Below, one piece after another: positions 32,597 through 43,929 of a DNA stretch of 64,000 bases (positions are counted from its first letter, which is position 1; the number at the start of each line of letters is the position of its first letter). The notes under the pieces are model-generated. The model ran no database searches, was not told where the DNA came from, and worked only from the letters and a program-made list of their open reading frames with translations. Position numbers and translations under genes: made by a program. This DNA is from Euphorbia lathyris (Eukaryota; Streptophyta; Magnoliopsida; Malpighiales; Euphorbiaceae): assembly GCF_963576675.1 (NCBI RefSeq), contig NC_088916.1, positions 8,633,001 through 8,697,000 on the forward strand. The letters are read 5' to 3'.

Positions 32597-33024
32597 TGAT
32601 GATCCGTGAAACCAAACCGGGCCGAATCATAAACACGGGCCCAACCTATACTTAGGCCCATGGATCAAGATCAAACGGGCTCCGAATAAAGGAAGCGGGT
32701 AAAACGAGTAACCGCCCCGAAATCCTAAACGGAGCATTAAACCTCCCACTCTAAACAAACGAGACCACGTTTGTAGCCACGTAAGGGATGTGGCCTGGAA
32801 AGAGTAACCGCCCCCGGCGGTTACCTAGGAACACTTATAAAAAGGACATAGAAGCAAATGGGGAGGTACGTTCACATCTTTTCCCCACAATACCAGTATC
32901 AATTTACCAACCTTCCCATAAAACTGACTTGATCGTCGGAGAGTTTTTCCGGAGATCCTGTCTCCGGTTCTGTTTTGCAGGTAACCGCGGCGAAGATCAT
33001 CAAATCGAATCTAGCAAGTTATCA
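32597..33024 (+). repeat. Gypsy LTR3 (3' LTR)
   Basis: 428 bp, followed by GGATG, the same 5 bp that precede LTR1. The right G-box arm is mutated (GATGTGGC). Confidence 0.94.
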
Positions 33025-33029
33025 GGATG

Positions 33030-33555
33030 TTATGGGTTTATAATGTTTAAAGTAACCACGTTTTGGCCCTGGCTAAAACAATAAATAATTTAATACAACC
33101 CTTCATTTGTTGGGGTACTCCGCAATGGGTTAAGGCCAGAGGCAAAACCACCCCTATAAAGGGTGATTATCAATAGCCCAAAATCCACCAATCCACACAA
33201 ACTAAAACCAGTCAGTTCCTTAATGTTATACTATGTAGTAAAAAATTATGTTTGGTAAAAGAACAACCATAATAAAAAAAATTAGTCATGTTCCAATGTA
33301 TATGGCAATAATTCTTTTGAATTAACAAAAAGATTAGTCAGGTTTATCCCAATTCTTTTGAAAGACGTGAATAAAACCTCCTGATCATACGATCAAATTC
33401 ATGCTTTCAACTAAAAAATATTCTAGCACAATAATGGGGATGGAAGTTTTCATCTTCTGAAAACTGTTTAATCACTCTTTCTCGTTGCTTCGTTGCTGTT
33501 GGTTTAAATTCCCATCTAGGACAACAGATGCTTTTGGTTCTGTCAATACTGCATC
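33030..33555. other. No gene seen
   Basis: AT-rich flank to the right of the gypsy insertion; no supported frame or repeat structure. Confidence 0.6.
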
Positions 33556-33559
33556 TTCT

Positions 33560-34367
33560 GGGTAATTTGCATTCTTCACAACTCTTTAATCACTCTTTCC
33601 CATAACTTCACATCACTGGCTTCTCGTTTTGCTAGCTTGTTCAGTATTTTAGTGTATCGCCTTCGCTGACCAAGTCAAAGTCACACATTAACATAAAATA
33701 ATCTGATTATGATACAAGAAGAATCTGACAATCCTATCAGTTTCTATTCCAATGTGGCCAAATGACTACTAGCAACAGTGCAATAAACAAATTTCCAATA
33801 TACACAAGACTGTTCCAATATTCATAATTTTCACAACACAAAAGCAATGAACATTTGGAATTGAAAATTGAACATAACTGGGTGAAAGCTTGTGCATATG
33901 ATGATTATAACATATTCATTTTCTAAAAAACCATTTCTAGATTCACATTACCAATCAATGTCTTTCATCATATTTCTAAATTAACTCAAATATCAAAATA
34001 AACGTCATAATTGATAAACATCGTCATTCTTCTATCTGGACAGTTTACTTTCTTTACCCTGTATTTATGTTGACTAAAAGGATACCTTTTTAAAGGTTAA
34101 TGTCTTAAGACACTTGCTCTTCTGTGTTGCACCTCAGTTTCGAACTTGACCGAGTTGCCAAACTTTGAAGCAATGGCAGTAAGCAGTATCGTCTAGATAG
34201 TACCTAGTCTTGCTTGGTTTTTGTCCAACACTGCATACAAAGATCTCAGGAGCTGAAGAATATAACAAACAAGAAGCTGTTTTCGATATGCTTTTCAGCA
34301 TGTCTTCATCGAATCTGTCATTCCTAATGCACATCACAAAATCTGGGGATGTTTTTTCAGTGATCAT
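33560..34367 (-). pseudogene. Unrecognised host-gene fragments
   Basis: Minus-strand open stretch 34367-34134 (with SPDFVMCIRNDRFDEDMLKS and KTRYYLDDTAYCHCFKVWQL) and a second at about 33690-33600 (RRRYTKIL then KLAKREASDVKLWERVIKE). The compositions look like real conserved protein, not random frame, and both lie on the same strand, so they may be exons of one dead gene. I do not recognise the family. Confidence 0.35.
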
Positions 34368-34575
34368 TGCAGAAAGTATTTTCTCACCAACAAGCCCTTT
34401 AGTGACTCCTTGGATATTAATTGGTTAAGTAAGACTCAAGGACGGATAGACAAAAGAAAACCCTGTACACAACTGATATCATATTGTGGCTTCTGCTGCA
34501 AATGTTGTTCCACAGCCAACAACTTGAGACCAATGCCATTGCAAATGTCTGTGTCATCAACTCCAACAATAATGG

Positions 34576-35267
34576 GATGAGTACACAGACTGTATAATAT
34601 ATTTTGATTTGGCAGAAGAAAGTCGATTTTATGAATTTGCCTTCAAAAAGTTTGGATTGTTCAGCTATGATGAATTTACAATGAGTCTATAGCAATTAGA
34701 GCTGAAAATTCTGAATCCAAGCAAGAGTTATGGGTACTCGAAGACCACTTTGGATTGAAAAGCTTATGGAACAAAATTTCATGTTTTGATTTTATTTCCC
34801 CTCTCCTCCCTGTCTTCTTCAGCTTTACATTGAATAGAGAAACTTGGGTTCAGACAAGGAATGATCGACTTGGCAAATACGACACAAAAGATGGTAGCCT
34901 CAAGGTTCGTTCAGGTTACAACAACATGCTTCAAGCCTCAAGATTTGTTCATCTTTTGTGTCGTATTTGCCAAGTCGATCATTCCCTGTCTGAACCAAAG
35001 TTTCTCCATTCGACGTAAAGCTCAAGAAGACAGGGAGGAGAGGGGAAATAAAATCAAAACATGAAATTGTGTTCCATAAGCTTTTCAACCTACAGTGGTC
35101 TTCGAGTACCCATAACTCTTACTGAGGTTCAAAGTTTTCACCTGTAATTGCTATAGACTCATTGTAATTCATCACAACTGAACAATCCAAACTTTTTGAA
35201 GGCAAATTCATATAATCCAGAATTTTTTCACCAAATCAAAATATATTATAGTGTCGGTGTACTCATC
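34576..35267. repeat. Large palindrome: 318-bp arms, 56-bp spacer
   Basis: Arm 34576-34893 and arm 34950-35267 are near inverse copies (both begin GATGAGTACAC and reach the stretch ending ACAAAAGATG). Both arms contain the same F-box-like gene piece in opposite orientation. Related single-arm material recurs at 47766-48060. Confidence 0.85.
34640..35262. pseudogene. F-box-associated-like gene fragment, duplicated in inverted orientation
   Basis: Each arm translates to pieces like KSLDCSxVMNYNESIAI, then ELWVLEDH, then LKSLWNxISCFDF and RNDRLGKYDTKD. The pattern of a short strand, an xELWVLxD strand and a SWxK-like strand resembles the F-box-associated (FBA/kelch-like) domain of plant F-box proteins. 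The better copy is on the minus strand (35210-34900); both have stops. Assignment by pattern only. Confidence 0.45.
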
Positions 35268-35294
35268 TTCTTCTTCGTACCAAATTTAGAGTAG

Positions 35295-35513
35295 TCAACA
35301 ATCCATGACTTCTGTCACTCCACCCATGATTCTAAATAGATATCCTAGAACATATCTACATATCCTTTATAAGAGAACATGTGCACCAGCATACTTATTG
35401 TCCCAACAAAAAAGGTCGGGTTGATCATCATTTCCAATTGATTTCAACATATTATAGTAATACATTTTATTTGTAGCTCTAAACAGCCACGCCACACCCC
35501 ATAGCACGTCATC
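35295..35513 (-). pseudogene. Glycosyl hydrolase family 9 (endoglucanase) exon fragment
   Basis: Minus-strand exon opened by the acceptor ATTGCAG at 35514 and closed by TGA at 35295-35297. It reads DDVLWGVAWLFRATNK, then YYYNMLKSIG and CWDNKYAGAHVLL. The DELLWGAAWL...FSWDNKxAGAxVLL pattern is typical of plant GH9 cellulases. It is a fragment (about 72 residues of a protein normally over 480) with an internal stop. A near-identical copy is at 48133-48351. Confidence 0.65.
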
Positions 35514-35519
35514 CTGCAA

Positions 35520-36505
35520 TATCAATCAAACCAGTCACATTTTTAAACATGGTTAACGATTTTTCACAGTTTCAAGTTGCATAAAATTGAAAAAAAAATC
35601 AACTACCAACCTCTGGACATTGACTCGCTGTGCAAATATCTCATGTATAAAACAAATATCAAGATCATAAGTGAAATAAACTTCTTTTCTTCCTATTCTA
35701 AGCAGATTGTAAACAAGAAAAAAAAAGTAAGCAATTACCTCCAATATCTGTTTGTTTGGAATCATGAAGATAATTTTGTATGGGTTCATGACTATCCGTG
35801 GATGATCCTTCAACAGCCGCTTGTTTCTGACCAGAAGCAGGGGTTGGGTCATCGCGACAGAGAAGACCCACCACTCTCTTTGTTTTTGTAGGTGTATTTG
35901 TATTTTTATATGCAGCAATCTTAGATCATACACAATTAAAGTCTGACATTTTCTTGATGCTGCACACAACCAATCAACAATAAAAAATAATTCAAAATAA
36001 AGGAGAACACTTTCAATATATATATATATAGCTTAATACATCAGGGTAGTTGTATTCTGTCAAATAATCCAATAGTTCCTAAATTTTGGATATATCTCAT
36101 TAATTACCTGAAAATGACTTATAAAGAGAGTTGTAAATAAGACGAGTCACTCATGATCATGAACAACTCCATTTATAAATCAGCCTAAGCATGATTTTGA
36201 CACAGTAGTATGATAGACTCAACTGCATATCATGATCATTTGATTACTCGCAGTTTTTATTTATCTCATAGCAAATCAATCTACAATAATTTGATTGCAC
36301 CGTTTGAGTATGTATTTTTATATGCATCAACCTTAGGTTCAAGTTTGTCATTTTCTTGATGCTGCACACAACCAATCAACAGTAAAAAATCATTCAAAAT
36401 GTAAATAAGACATTCACTCATGAGCAACTCCATTTATAAATCAGCGGAGCCTAAGCATGATTTTAAGACAGTAGTATAATAGACTCACCTGTATAAAGTG
36501 CGAGT
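35520..36505. repeat. Gene-fragment tail and an imperfect tandem duplication; no intact gene
   Basis: 35590-35960 carries minus-strand small exons linked to the GH9 fragment and a piece of dispersed repeat R2. About 35885-36240 and 36305-36500 are an imperfect tandem duplication (both contain TTTCTTGATGCTGCACACAA and CAACTCCATTTATAAATCAG). Confidence 0.6.
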
Positions 36506-36509
36506 GTTG

Positions 36510-36868
36510 TGCGGAATTAATTAAAGATAAATAAACAAGCAATCGAAAATCACAGATTTACGTGGTTCACCAACGTTGTGTTGGCTAGTCCACGGGCAGA
36601 AGGAGAATAGTATTATTAGGAGGCGAAAAATCAGATTACTATGATTAGGTTTACATAATGGGGTATTTATAATACCCAATCTAACCTAATCCCACTAGGA
36701 ACCCATGATCCTAATCCCACTAGGAACCCATGATCCCAATCCCAATCCAACTAGGAACCCATGATCCCAATCCAACTAGGAACCCATGATCCTAATCCAA
36801 CTAGGAATCTGAAACCCAATACTACTCCGAATAGGAAATAGTATATACTGATTCAAGGCATTATGACA
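36510..36868 (-). repeat. 3' LTR of Tork element
   Basis: Contains a short palindrome GGGTATTTATAATACCC at 36661-36677 enclosing the TATA box (minus TATTATAAATA). Directly upstream of it in transcription sense is a 25-bp tandem repeat (36685-36808). Confidence 0.92.
36685..36808 (-). repeat. 25-bp tandem repeats in Tork LTR (U3), 4.7 units
   Basis: Units of CC(T/C)AATCC(C/A)ACTAGGAACCCATGAT in plus orientation. Starts are 36685, 36710, 36735 (with a 6-bp insertion), 36766 and a partial unit at 36791. Same array in the other LTR at 41135-41258. Lying just upstream of the TATA box, it is placed like the enhancer repeats of Tnt1. Confidence 0.88.
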
Positions 36869-36975
36869 AATCTCCACTTTGACTTGAATCCTTCTGAAAA
36901 TATAACAGATGCACCCATGACAGTGCCAGATGAACAGACTTCTCCCTCTACCTCAGAGTCGCCCCCACAGGGCAA

Positions 36976-39900
36976 CTAATAATCTCTGACGTTTAGCAAG
37001 TCCAAACAGTGTTGAAACTTGCTCTGTGGAACAGGCTTGGTAAACATGTCAGCCGGATTGTCAGCAGTGCCTACCTTCTTCACCTTGACCCTCTTCTCAC
37101 TTCTCAGAAAATGATACCTCACATCTATATGTTTGGTCCTCTCGTGATGAACCTGATCCTTGGCTAAACAGATTGCACTCAAGCTGTCACAATACACTGT
37201 AGCCTGATCATGATGTCGACCAAGATCACTAACCAGTCCTTTAAGCCAAATCCCCTCCTTAGCAGCTTCAGTTAGTGCCATATACTCTGCTTCTGTAGTA
37301 GACAAAGTTACTGTAGGCTGCAAAGTAGCTTTCCAACTGACAACTGAACCGTCAAGAGTGAAAACATAACCAGTCATAGATCTTCTACTGTCAACATCTC
37401 CAGCATAATCAGAGTCTGAAAAACCTATCACCAAACACTTTGTATCACCTCCATAAATGAGACCAACGTCAGATCTACCTTTTAGGTACCGAAAAATCCT
37501 CTTCACAGCTTGCCAATGCTCCTTGCCGGGTTCACCCATAAACCTGCTAACAACACTAACAGACTGTGCAAGATCAGGTCTAGTGCAGACCATTGCATAC
37601 ATCAAGCTTCCTACTGCACTAGCATAGGGAACTCGAGACATGTACTCCTTCTCTTCAGCAGACTTAGGTGCAAAAGCAATAGACAGATGTGCACTTGCAG
37701 CACTAGGAGTATTTATGGGCTTTGCGGTAGACATGCCAAATCTTGACAAGATCTTCTGAATATAGCCCTTCTGTGACAGAAAAAGTTTCCTTTTGCTTCT
37801 GTCCCTGTAAATCTCTATTCCCAGAATTTTCCGAGCTGCACCCAAATCCTTCATCTCAAACTCTGCGCTGAGAAGACCCTTCAACTTCTGAATGTCGTGC
37901 TTCTTCCTTGCAGCTATCAACATTTCATCTACATACAACACCAGATAGATAAAAGACTCATCTTCCAGTTTATTATAATAGACACAACAATCATATGGGC
38001 TCCTGGTGTAGCCCAGCTGCATCATGTAGCTGTCGAACCTCTTATACCACTGCCTAGGAGACTACTTAAGTCCATACAAGGACTTCTTCAACTTGCAAAC
38101 ATAATTCTCCTTCCCAGGAATTTGGAAACCATCTGGTTGGGTCATGTAGATCTCTTCCTCCAAATCTCCATGCAGAAAGGCTGTCTTTACATCAAGTTGC
38201 TCAAGCTCCAAATCCTGATGTGCAACTATAGCTAGCAACACTCTAATAGAGGTGTGTCTGACTACTAGTGAGAATATCTCATTATAATCCACTCCCTCTC
38301 TTTGATTGAAACCTCTAGCAACAACTCTAGCCTTATACTTGACTCCCTCTGCAGGTGATATCCCTTCCTTCATCTTGAGAACCCACTTGCAAGTAATAAT
38401 CTTTCTCCCTGGAGGTGGTATGACTAAATCCCATGTTTGATTCTTATGAAGGGATTCCATCTCATCTCCCATAGCAGCAAGCCATTTCTCAGAATCGGTG
38501 CCTGAAACAGCTTCTTGGTAAGTTGATGGTTCACGAGTGTCCACCTCTTCAGCAACCTGTAGTGCATAGCCCACCATGTCCTCATACCTCTTAGGTGGCC
38601 TAACTCCAACCCTCCTTGGTCGATCTTGAGCTAAGCTACGATGTGTAGCTTCAGATGGTTGAGAAACTGATGGTGTAGACTCTGGTAGCTCTATTTCTGC
38701 TTCTAACTCTTGTTCCTTCAAGGCACTCTCACTCTGTATGACCTGAAACTCCACCTGTTTATCAATGCTATCAGTTTCTGTTGCAGTTGTAGGCTTCACA
38801 ATGGGTCTAAGCACAGATTTTTCATCAAAGACTACATTTCTGCTCAAAATGACCATTTTCTCTGATGGAGACCAAATCCTGAAGCCTTTAACTCCATCTC
38901 CATAGCCTACGAACACTCCCTTCTTGGCTCTTGGCTCTAGCTTACCCTCATTAACATGATAGTAAACTGTGCACCCAAAAGCTTTCAAATTTGAGTAATC
39001 AGCAACCTTTCCTGACCACATTTCTATAGGCGTCTTGAGTTGTATGTCGGTGTGTGGTCCGCGGTTAATCAAATAACATGCTGTATTCACCGCTTCAGCC
39101 CAGAATCTTCTTTCTAACCCAGCGTTAGAGAGCATGCACCTCACCCTCTCCAGTAATATCTGGTTCATTCGTTCAGCTACACCATTCTGTTGCGGTGTAT
39201 TCCTGACTGTGTGATGCCGAGCAATCCCTTCATCCTTACAGAACTGATCAAACTCAGACGAACAGAATTCCAGACCATTATCAGTTCGCAGCCTCTTTAT
39301 CTTCTTTCCTGTTTGGTTTTCCACCAATGCTTTCCACTGCTTGAAATTCTTGAAAGCTTCACTTTTATGCTTCATCATGATGACCCAAGTCATCCTTGAA
39401 TAATCATCAATCATAGACATAAAATATCTGTGACCTCCCAAAGACTCAACTCGAGATGGACCCCAACAATCAGAGTGGATGTAATCAAATGTGTCTTTTG
39501 TTATGTGAATAGCTTTGGGAAACTTGCTGCGATGTAGTTTCCCAAAGACACAGTGTTCACAAAGCTCCAGACTCTTGACCTTATGACCATCAAGAAGATC
39601 ATCCTTTGATAGAATCTGCATCCCTCTTTCGCCCATATGACCAAGTCTCATATGCCATATCTTTGTCATATCCTCCTGGTCAATCTCTGACGATGCAGCA
39701 TTAGCTGAACCTGTAACAGTGGAACCTTGCAAGAAATACAAAGTACCATGCTTCACACCTTTCAGAATCATATCAGAACCTTTATAGACATGTAGAACTC
39801 CATCTTTTCCTGACCAGCTGAGACCCCTGCTATCTAACAGACTCAGAGATATCAGATTCTTCGTCATCAATGGAACATGCCTGACTTCGTTCAACGTGCA

Positions 39901-40899
39901 GAACTTACCATCATGTGTCCTCAACTTGATCGAGCCTATTCCAACTGCTTTGCAGACATGACTATTAGCCATTGAAATGCTACCTCCATCTACCTGCTTA
40001 TAAGTTGAAAACCACTCTCTCCTTGGACAAATATGGTAAGATGCTCTAGAATCAAGAACCCACACATCAGAGTGATGAGTGTGTCCATCAGCAACTAGAG
40101 CAATATCATTTTCAGAGCTGCTGTCGCCATCTGCTACAGCAGCAGAACCTGGTTGATTTTCGGATTTCTTCTTCTTCTTTGGACAATCAGTTTTCCAATG
40201 TCCTTTCTCCTTACAGTAATTATAGGTGTCGTCTGGCTTGGGACCCTTTGAGAATGGCTTCTTAGACTTCTTCTTTCCACCGTTTCCCTTTCCCTTACTG
40301 CCGCTGGCAACCAGTCCAGCGGCCTGATTATCTGCACCTGTATTGCTCGCCTTATGGCGCAACTCCCTGCTATGAAGAGATGACCTAACTTCTTCCAGAG
40401 TCACAGAATCTTTACCAACAATAAATGATTGAACAAAATTCTCATATGAAAGAGGTAAAGACACCAACAGAATCAAAGCAGCATCTTCATCTTCAATTTT
40501 CACATCAATATTACGTAATTCTAGTAATAATGTGTTCAATTGATTTAAATGATCCCTAAGTTGCGTACCTTCCTACATTCGCAGGCCAAACAAACGTTGT
40601 TTCAGAAGAAGTTTATTCGTTAGAGATTTCGTCATGTATAAGCTCTCTAACTTCATCCACAGACCGGCATCAGTCTCTTCGCCTGAGACCTCAGTGATGA
40701 CATCATCTGTGAGGCACAACATAATTGTTGAATGTGCCTTTTCTTCCAGAATCGTCATCTCAGTAGTGACTTCTCCCGTTGCCTTCTTCAACGGCGTCCA
40801 CAGACCTTGTTGTTTTAACAAAGCCCGTATCTTGATCTGCCATAGACTGAAACTATTTCTCCCAGTAAACTTTTCGATTTTCACGTTCATCGCAGACAT
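36976..40899 (-). pseudogene. Tork gag-pol polyprotein
   Basis: One phase from ATG 40899 (chosen because the upstream Met at 40992 lies in the LTR beyond the primer site) to 36976, broken only by TAG at 40573-40575 and 38062-38064. Gag starts MSAMNVKIEKFTGRN. The zinc knuckle YNYCKEKGHWKTDC lacks its first Cys (Tyr). The protease motif is DSRAS instead of DSGAS. Integrase: HMRLGHMG, CEHC, IHSDCW, RTDNGLEF and the catalytic Glu in NGVAERMN. RT: KARVVARGFNQ, LDVKTAFLHG, and YVDE where YVDD is required. RNase H has [17 protein letters not shown] and YCDSLSA. It ends with the usual [17 protein letters not shown]. Confidence 0.93.
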
Positions 40900-40939
40900 C
40901 TTTCTCTCCAGAAAACAAAACCCCGATCGGAAACCGAAA

Positions 40940-40951
40940 GCTCTGATACCA
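40940..40951 (-). other. Tork primer-binding site
   Basis: Reads TGGTATCAGAGC on the minus strand, eight bases inside the 5' LTR. Confidence 0.93.
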
Positions 40952-40959
40952 GTTTGTTT

Positions 40960-41318
40960 TGCGGAATTAATGAAAGATAAATAAACAAGCAATCGAAAAT
41001 CACAGATTTACGTGGTTCACCAACATTGTGTTGGCTAGTCCACAGACAGAAGGAGAATAGTATTATTAGGAGGCGAAAAATCAGATTACTATGATTAGGT
41101 TTACATAATGGGGTATTTATAATACCCAATCTAACCTAATCCCACTAGGAACCCATGATCCTAATCCCACTAGGAACCCATGATCCCAATCCCAATCCAA
41201 CTAGGAACCAATGATCCCAATCCAACTAGGAACCCATGATCCTAATCCAACTAGGAATCTGAAACCCAATACTACTCCGAATAGGAAACAGTATATACTG
41301 ATTCAAGGCATTACGACA
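40960..41318 (-). repeat. 5' LTR of Tork element
   Basis: 359 bp; seven visible differences from the 3' LTR. Same TATA palindrome (41111-41127) and 25-bp repeats (41135-41258). Confidence 0.92.
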
Positions 41319-41337
41319 GCAAGCTTCTTGAAAATCC

Positions 41338-41700
41338 ACTCTGGCACAAGCTTTTCAAGTACCTCGGTCAACAAAATGAAAATCATTTGTATGGGTTTAT
41401 GACGATCGGTTGATGGTCCTTCTACTACTGGGGGAAGGATAGACGAGATGCTGATTTATGAATGCAGTTTGTAAACCTAAACGCAATCGCATCCCATTAA
41501 TTCCATCTTGAGATATCAATGTCGAACACAGATGAAATATAAACTGCTGCTTCATTGTTTCCTGCGAGATGGAGCCATCCACCCCTCACAACCTATTACT
41601 CCAATTTCTTTTATTTTTGTAGGTAAGAACTAAAATGAGTTGTTTATGTTGGTGTATTCACATTGTGTCAGGTATTCAATTGGTAATTTGGTAGAGTCAT
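41338..41700 (-). pseudogene. Dispersed repeat R2 (gene fragment), copy 1
   Basis: On the minus strand it translates in broken frames to WLHLAGNNEAAVYISSV, FDIDISRWN, then FRFTNCIHKSASRLSF. The same block recurs at 35750-35960 (partial), 43930-44262, 44820-45190 and 48610-48860, with a related plus-strand form at 61591-61915. I do not recognise the protein; an F-box-associated segment is possible because R2 usually lies next to F-box-like pieces. Confidence 0.5.
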
Positions 41701-42760
41701 ACCTCAGCTTGATCTGTCAAACTTATCAACTTCTGATTTTTTTTATTTCTTTAATTATTAAAATCTATTTATTAAAAATAAGTTCAGATTTAACCTAACC
41801 TATTAAAAGGTAGCTTTAATCCTAACATATAAAATACATGTTTGTAAGGTCCCATGACATAGTTAAATAACATTTCAAATTTTCGATAACGTATGACTAA
41901 AATTAATCTTGTTTGAAAAAATCAGGGTTAAATTTTCACAACTTCATGTATTAGGACTAAATATGCACTCCACCCAAAATGTTAGAGTCAAATTGGATTC
42001 TTATCCTATTTATTAATTACACCCAAAACCTTTAGAACCAATTTCACCTATTGGTGTCCTTAAGAAAAGTCCTCATGATTTATTATTAAACTATTATTAA
42101 AATAATATTTTAACGATTTTTTAATTAAAAAAGAATTTTAAGTCTTTAACTTCTATCAAAAATTTATTAATTGGATAAACACCAAATTTAACTTTAAAGT
42201 TTCAGGCGAAATGCAAATTTAGCCATAATGTATAAAATTGTGTAAATTAAACCTTAAGGTTTCTAAGCAAGATCTATTTTAGCCAGACATTATCAAAAAT
42301 TTGAAAAAAATGGTTTAATTGTTATTTAAGTGTCACATTGGACTTTACAAACAAGTTTTATCAATAAATTGAAGTAGTTTCGTATATTTTTTTGTTGGTT
42401 TTCTATAAGTATATTTATAACGTAGTAAATATTTTAGACAGTTTGATAAAAAAATTGTGATTAACTATATATAGGAGATTTAGTTTTTAGCATTTTAACA
42501 GAAATTTTATAATTTTTTTAGTAATACACTAAATATCTTAGACATAATTGATATTTGAAAATTCTGAAGTGGCAGTTAAATACCGGTCAAACCCGTTTTT
42601 TCATATTTTATAAGGCTAAATCTGCATTTCCCTTAAAACGTTGGGGTTAAATTTAATCTTTATCTCTTTATTAATTAGAACATGAAAGTTTGGTAAAGCA
42701 AAATAAAAAATTTAGAATAAGAAAATTGATAAAAAATTGATCACCATCGTGAAGAAACTT
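41700..42760. repeat. Dispersed AT-rich repeat R1, copy 2
   Basis: Non-coding. Shares long blocks with 45180-46660 (for example TATTAGGACTAAATATGCACT and GTTAAATTTTCAC) and with both sides of the Helitron. Follows R2 here and at 45180 and 48860, so R2-R1 has been duplicated as a unit. Confidence 0.65.
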
Positions 42761-43925
42761 AAGTAAAAAATTATTATAAAATGAATTGGTAAAAAACGTA
42801 TTAGTGGTATTTTTCATCGGATAAGTATAATAAAGTTCGATGTTTAAAGATAAAAGTAGTCTCAGCCATAAATGTTATATTATGTGAAAATATGAAAAAT
42901 CTAAATTATTACTTTTATATTAAAAAAAATTGTGATTATTTCATTTATAAATTCATTTAAGTATAGATTTCTATGTGCATATAACTTGAGAATATTATCT
43001 ATCTAATATATATACATAGAGAAAAATAATAAGTCAAATAACAATATCTTTCCTTAAATTCTGATTAATTAATATAAAATAGATTAAAATTTTGAAATAA
43101 TAGTACACTAGTAAATATGGAATTATCTTACGGAATTATCTTACGATGAATTTGAATTATTCCTTAAGAATATTATCTAATTGTAAGATCAAATGCGCAC
43201 ATATAGTATCTATATTTCTACCCTTTTTAAATCTTCGCATTTTTTCTTGCTTTAAACAATGTTTTCTTGCTTTAATCAAAATGGCAATGTTTCACCGTTT
43301 CTGAAATATAAGTTTGTTGATTCTTTCTTTACCTATAAATGTTGATTCGTTCTAAGATTAATTTAAATTTATAAATTTGTTTGAGATGCTATTTAATCAT
43401 ACTTGTAAACATACATCTTTTCCATTGAAAAAAATTGAAATATTTCATAAATTATATATAAATTATATACATCTTTACCCTTGTGCCACGTCAGCTTTTT
43501 TAATGGTGTTAAGCCATTTTCCGTTTTTTGGGTAACGGCGTAAACCACAGGGTTTTTTTTTTTTGGTAAAAACAAACCACAAGGGTTTTTTTGGAAGAAC
43601 ATGAAACCACATAGGTTTTTTTTGAAATTTACCCTATAATCAAATATTATTAATGGTTTGGAGTCATCAAAGATTTACAGGTACCTTTGTAACTAACAGA
43701 TTGGAAAATCAGATGAATCACAAAAACAAGACTAGGCAAGTCATGAAACTATGCTCATGCTTTTCATTTGTTTGGCTCTTCTCTACCTACAAAAGTTAAT
43801 CAATCAACTAGATTTTTTTAGGGATAATAACGTTAACCTACAAAATGACACAAATTTAGCCCTAACATTTCTATGAAAATTACAGGCAAACTTTGCTTCA
43901 AAAGTGACAAAAAAATTAAGTAAAT
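42760..43925. other. No gene seen; possible transposon end at 43480-43630
   Basis: AT-rich. 43480-43630 carries three spaced variants of ACCACAxGGGTTTTTTT, a pattern found at the ends of some plant DNA transposons. No inverse partner was found in this window. Confidence 0.4.
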
Positions 43926-43929
43926 AAGA

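Larger units (their letters stand above)
22967..33024 (+). mobile_element. Ty3/gypsy retrotransposon, Tat type, with three LTRs
   Basis: LTRs of 428 bp at 22967-23394, 23396-23823 and 32597-33024. The outer LTRs are flanked by the 5-bp duplication GGATG (22962-22966, 33025-33029). Interior: primer site TGGTGCGGTGAACG at about 23825, gag, and pol with gypsy order (protease, RT, RNase H, integrase). A second, archaeal-type RNase H between RNase H and integrase marks the Tat clade. A long 3' region carries an antisense spliced gene, as described for some Tat elements. A polypurine stretch AAGGGGGAGGCATG precedes LTR3. Coding parts are broken; LTRs differ by about 1%. Confidence 0.95.
36510..41318 (-). 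mobile_element. Tork/Tnt1-type Ty1/copia retrotransposon
   Basis: 359-bp LTRs at 36510-36868 (3') and 40960-41318 (5'), TGTCxTAATG to TTCCGCA when read on the minus strand, about 98% identical. Primer site TGGTATCAGAGC on the minus strand (40940-40951). One gag-pol frame. No target duplication: flanks are TGTTG on the left and GCAAG on the right. The element reads almost intact but is dead by two TAG codons and changed active-site residues. Confidence 0.93.

Noticed and set aside
35295..35513. Functional GH9 endoglucanase gene
   Set aside because: Only one exon of about 72 codons is present, with an internal stop and no neighbouring GH9 exons.
36685..36808. Regularly spaced 25-bp repeats that look like a CRISPR array
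   Set aside because: No unique spacers; the units are contiguous, lie in a retrotransposon LTR and occur in both LTRs of a plant element.
43480..43630. End of a DNA transposon with ACCACAxGGGTTTT words
   Set aside because: No inverse partner or target duplication within the window, so not called as an element.
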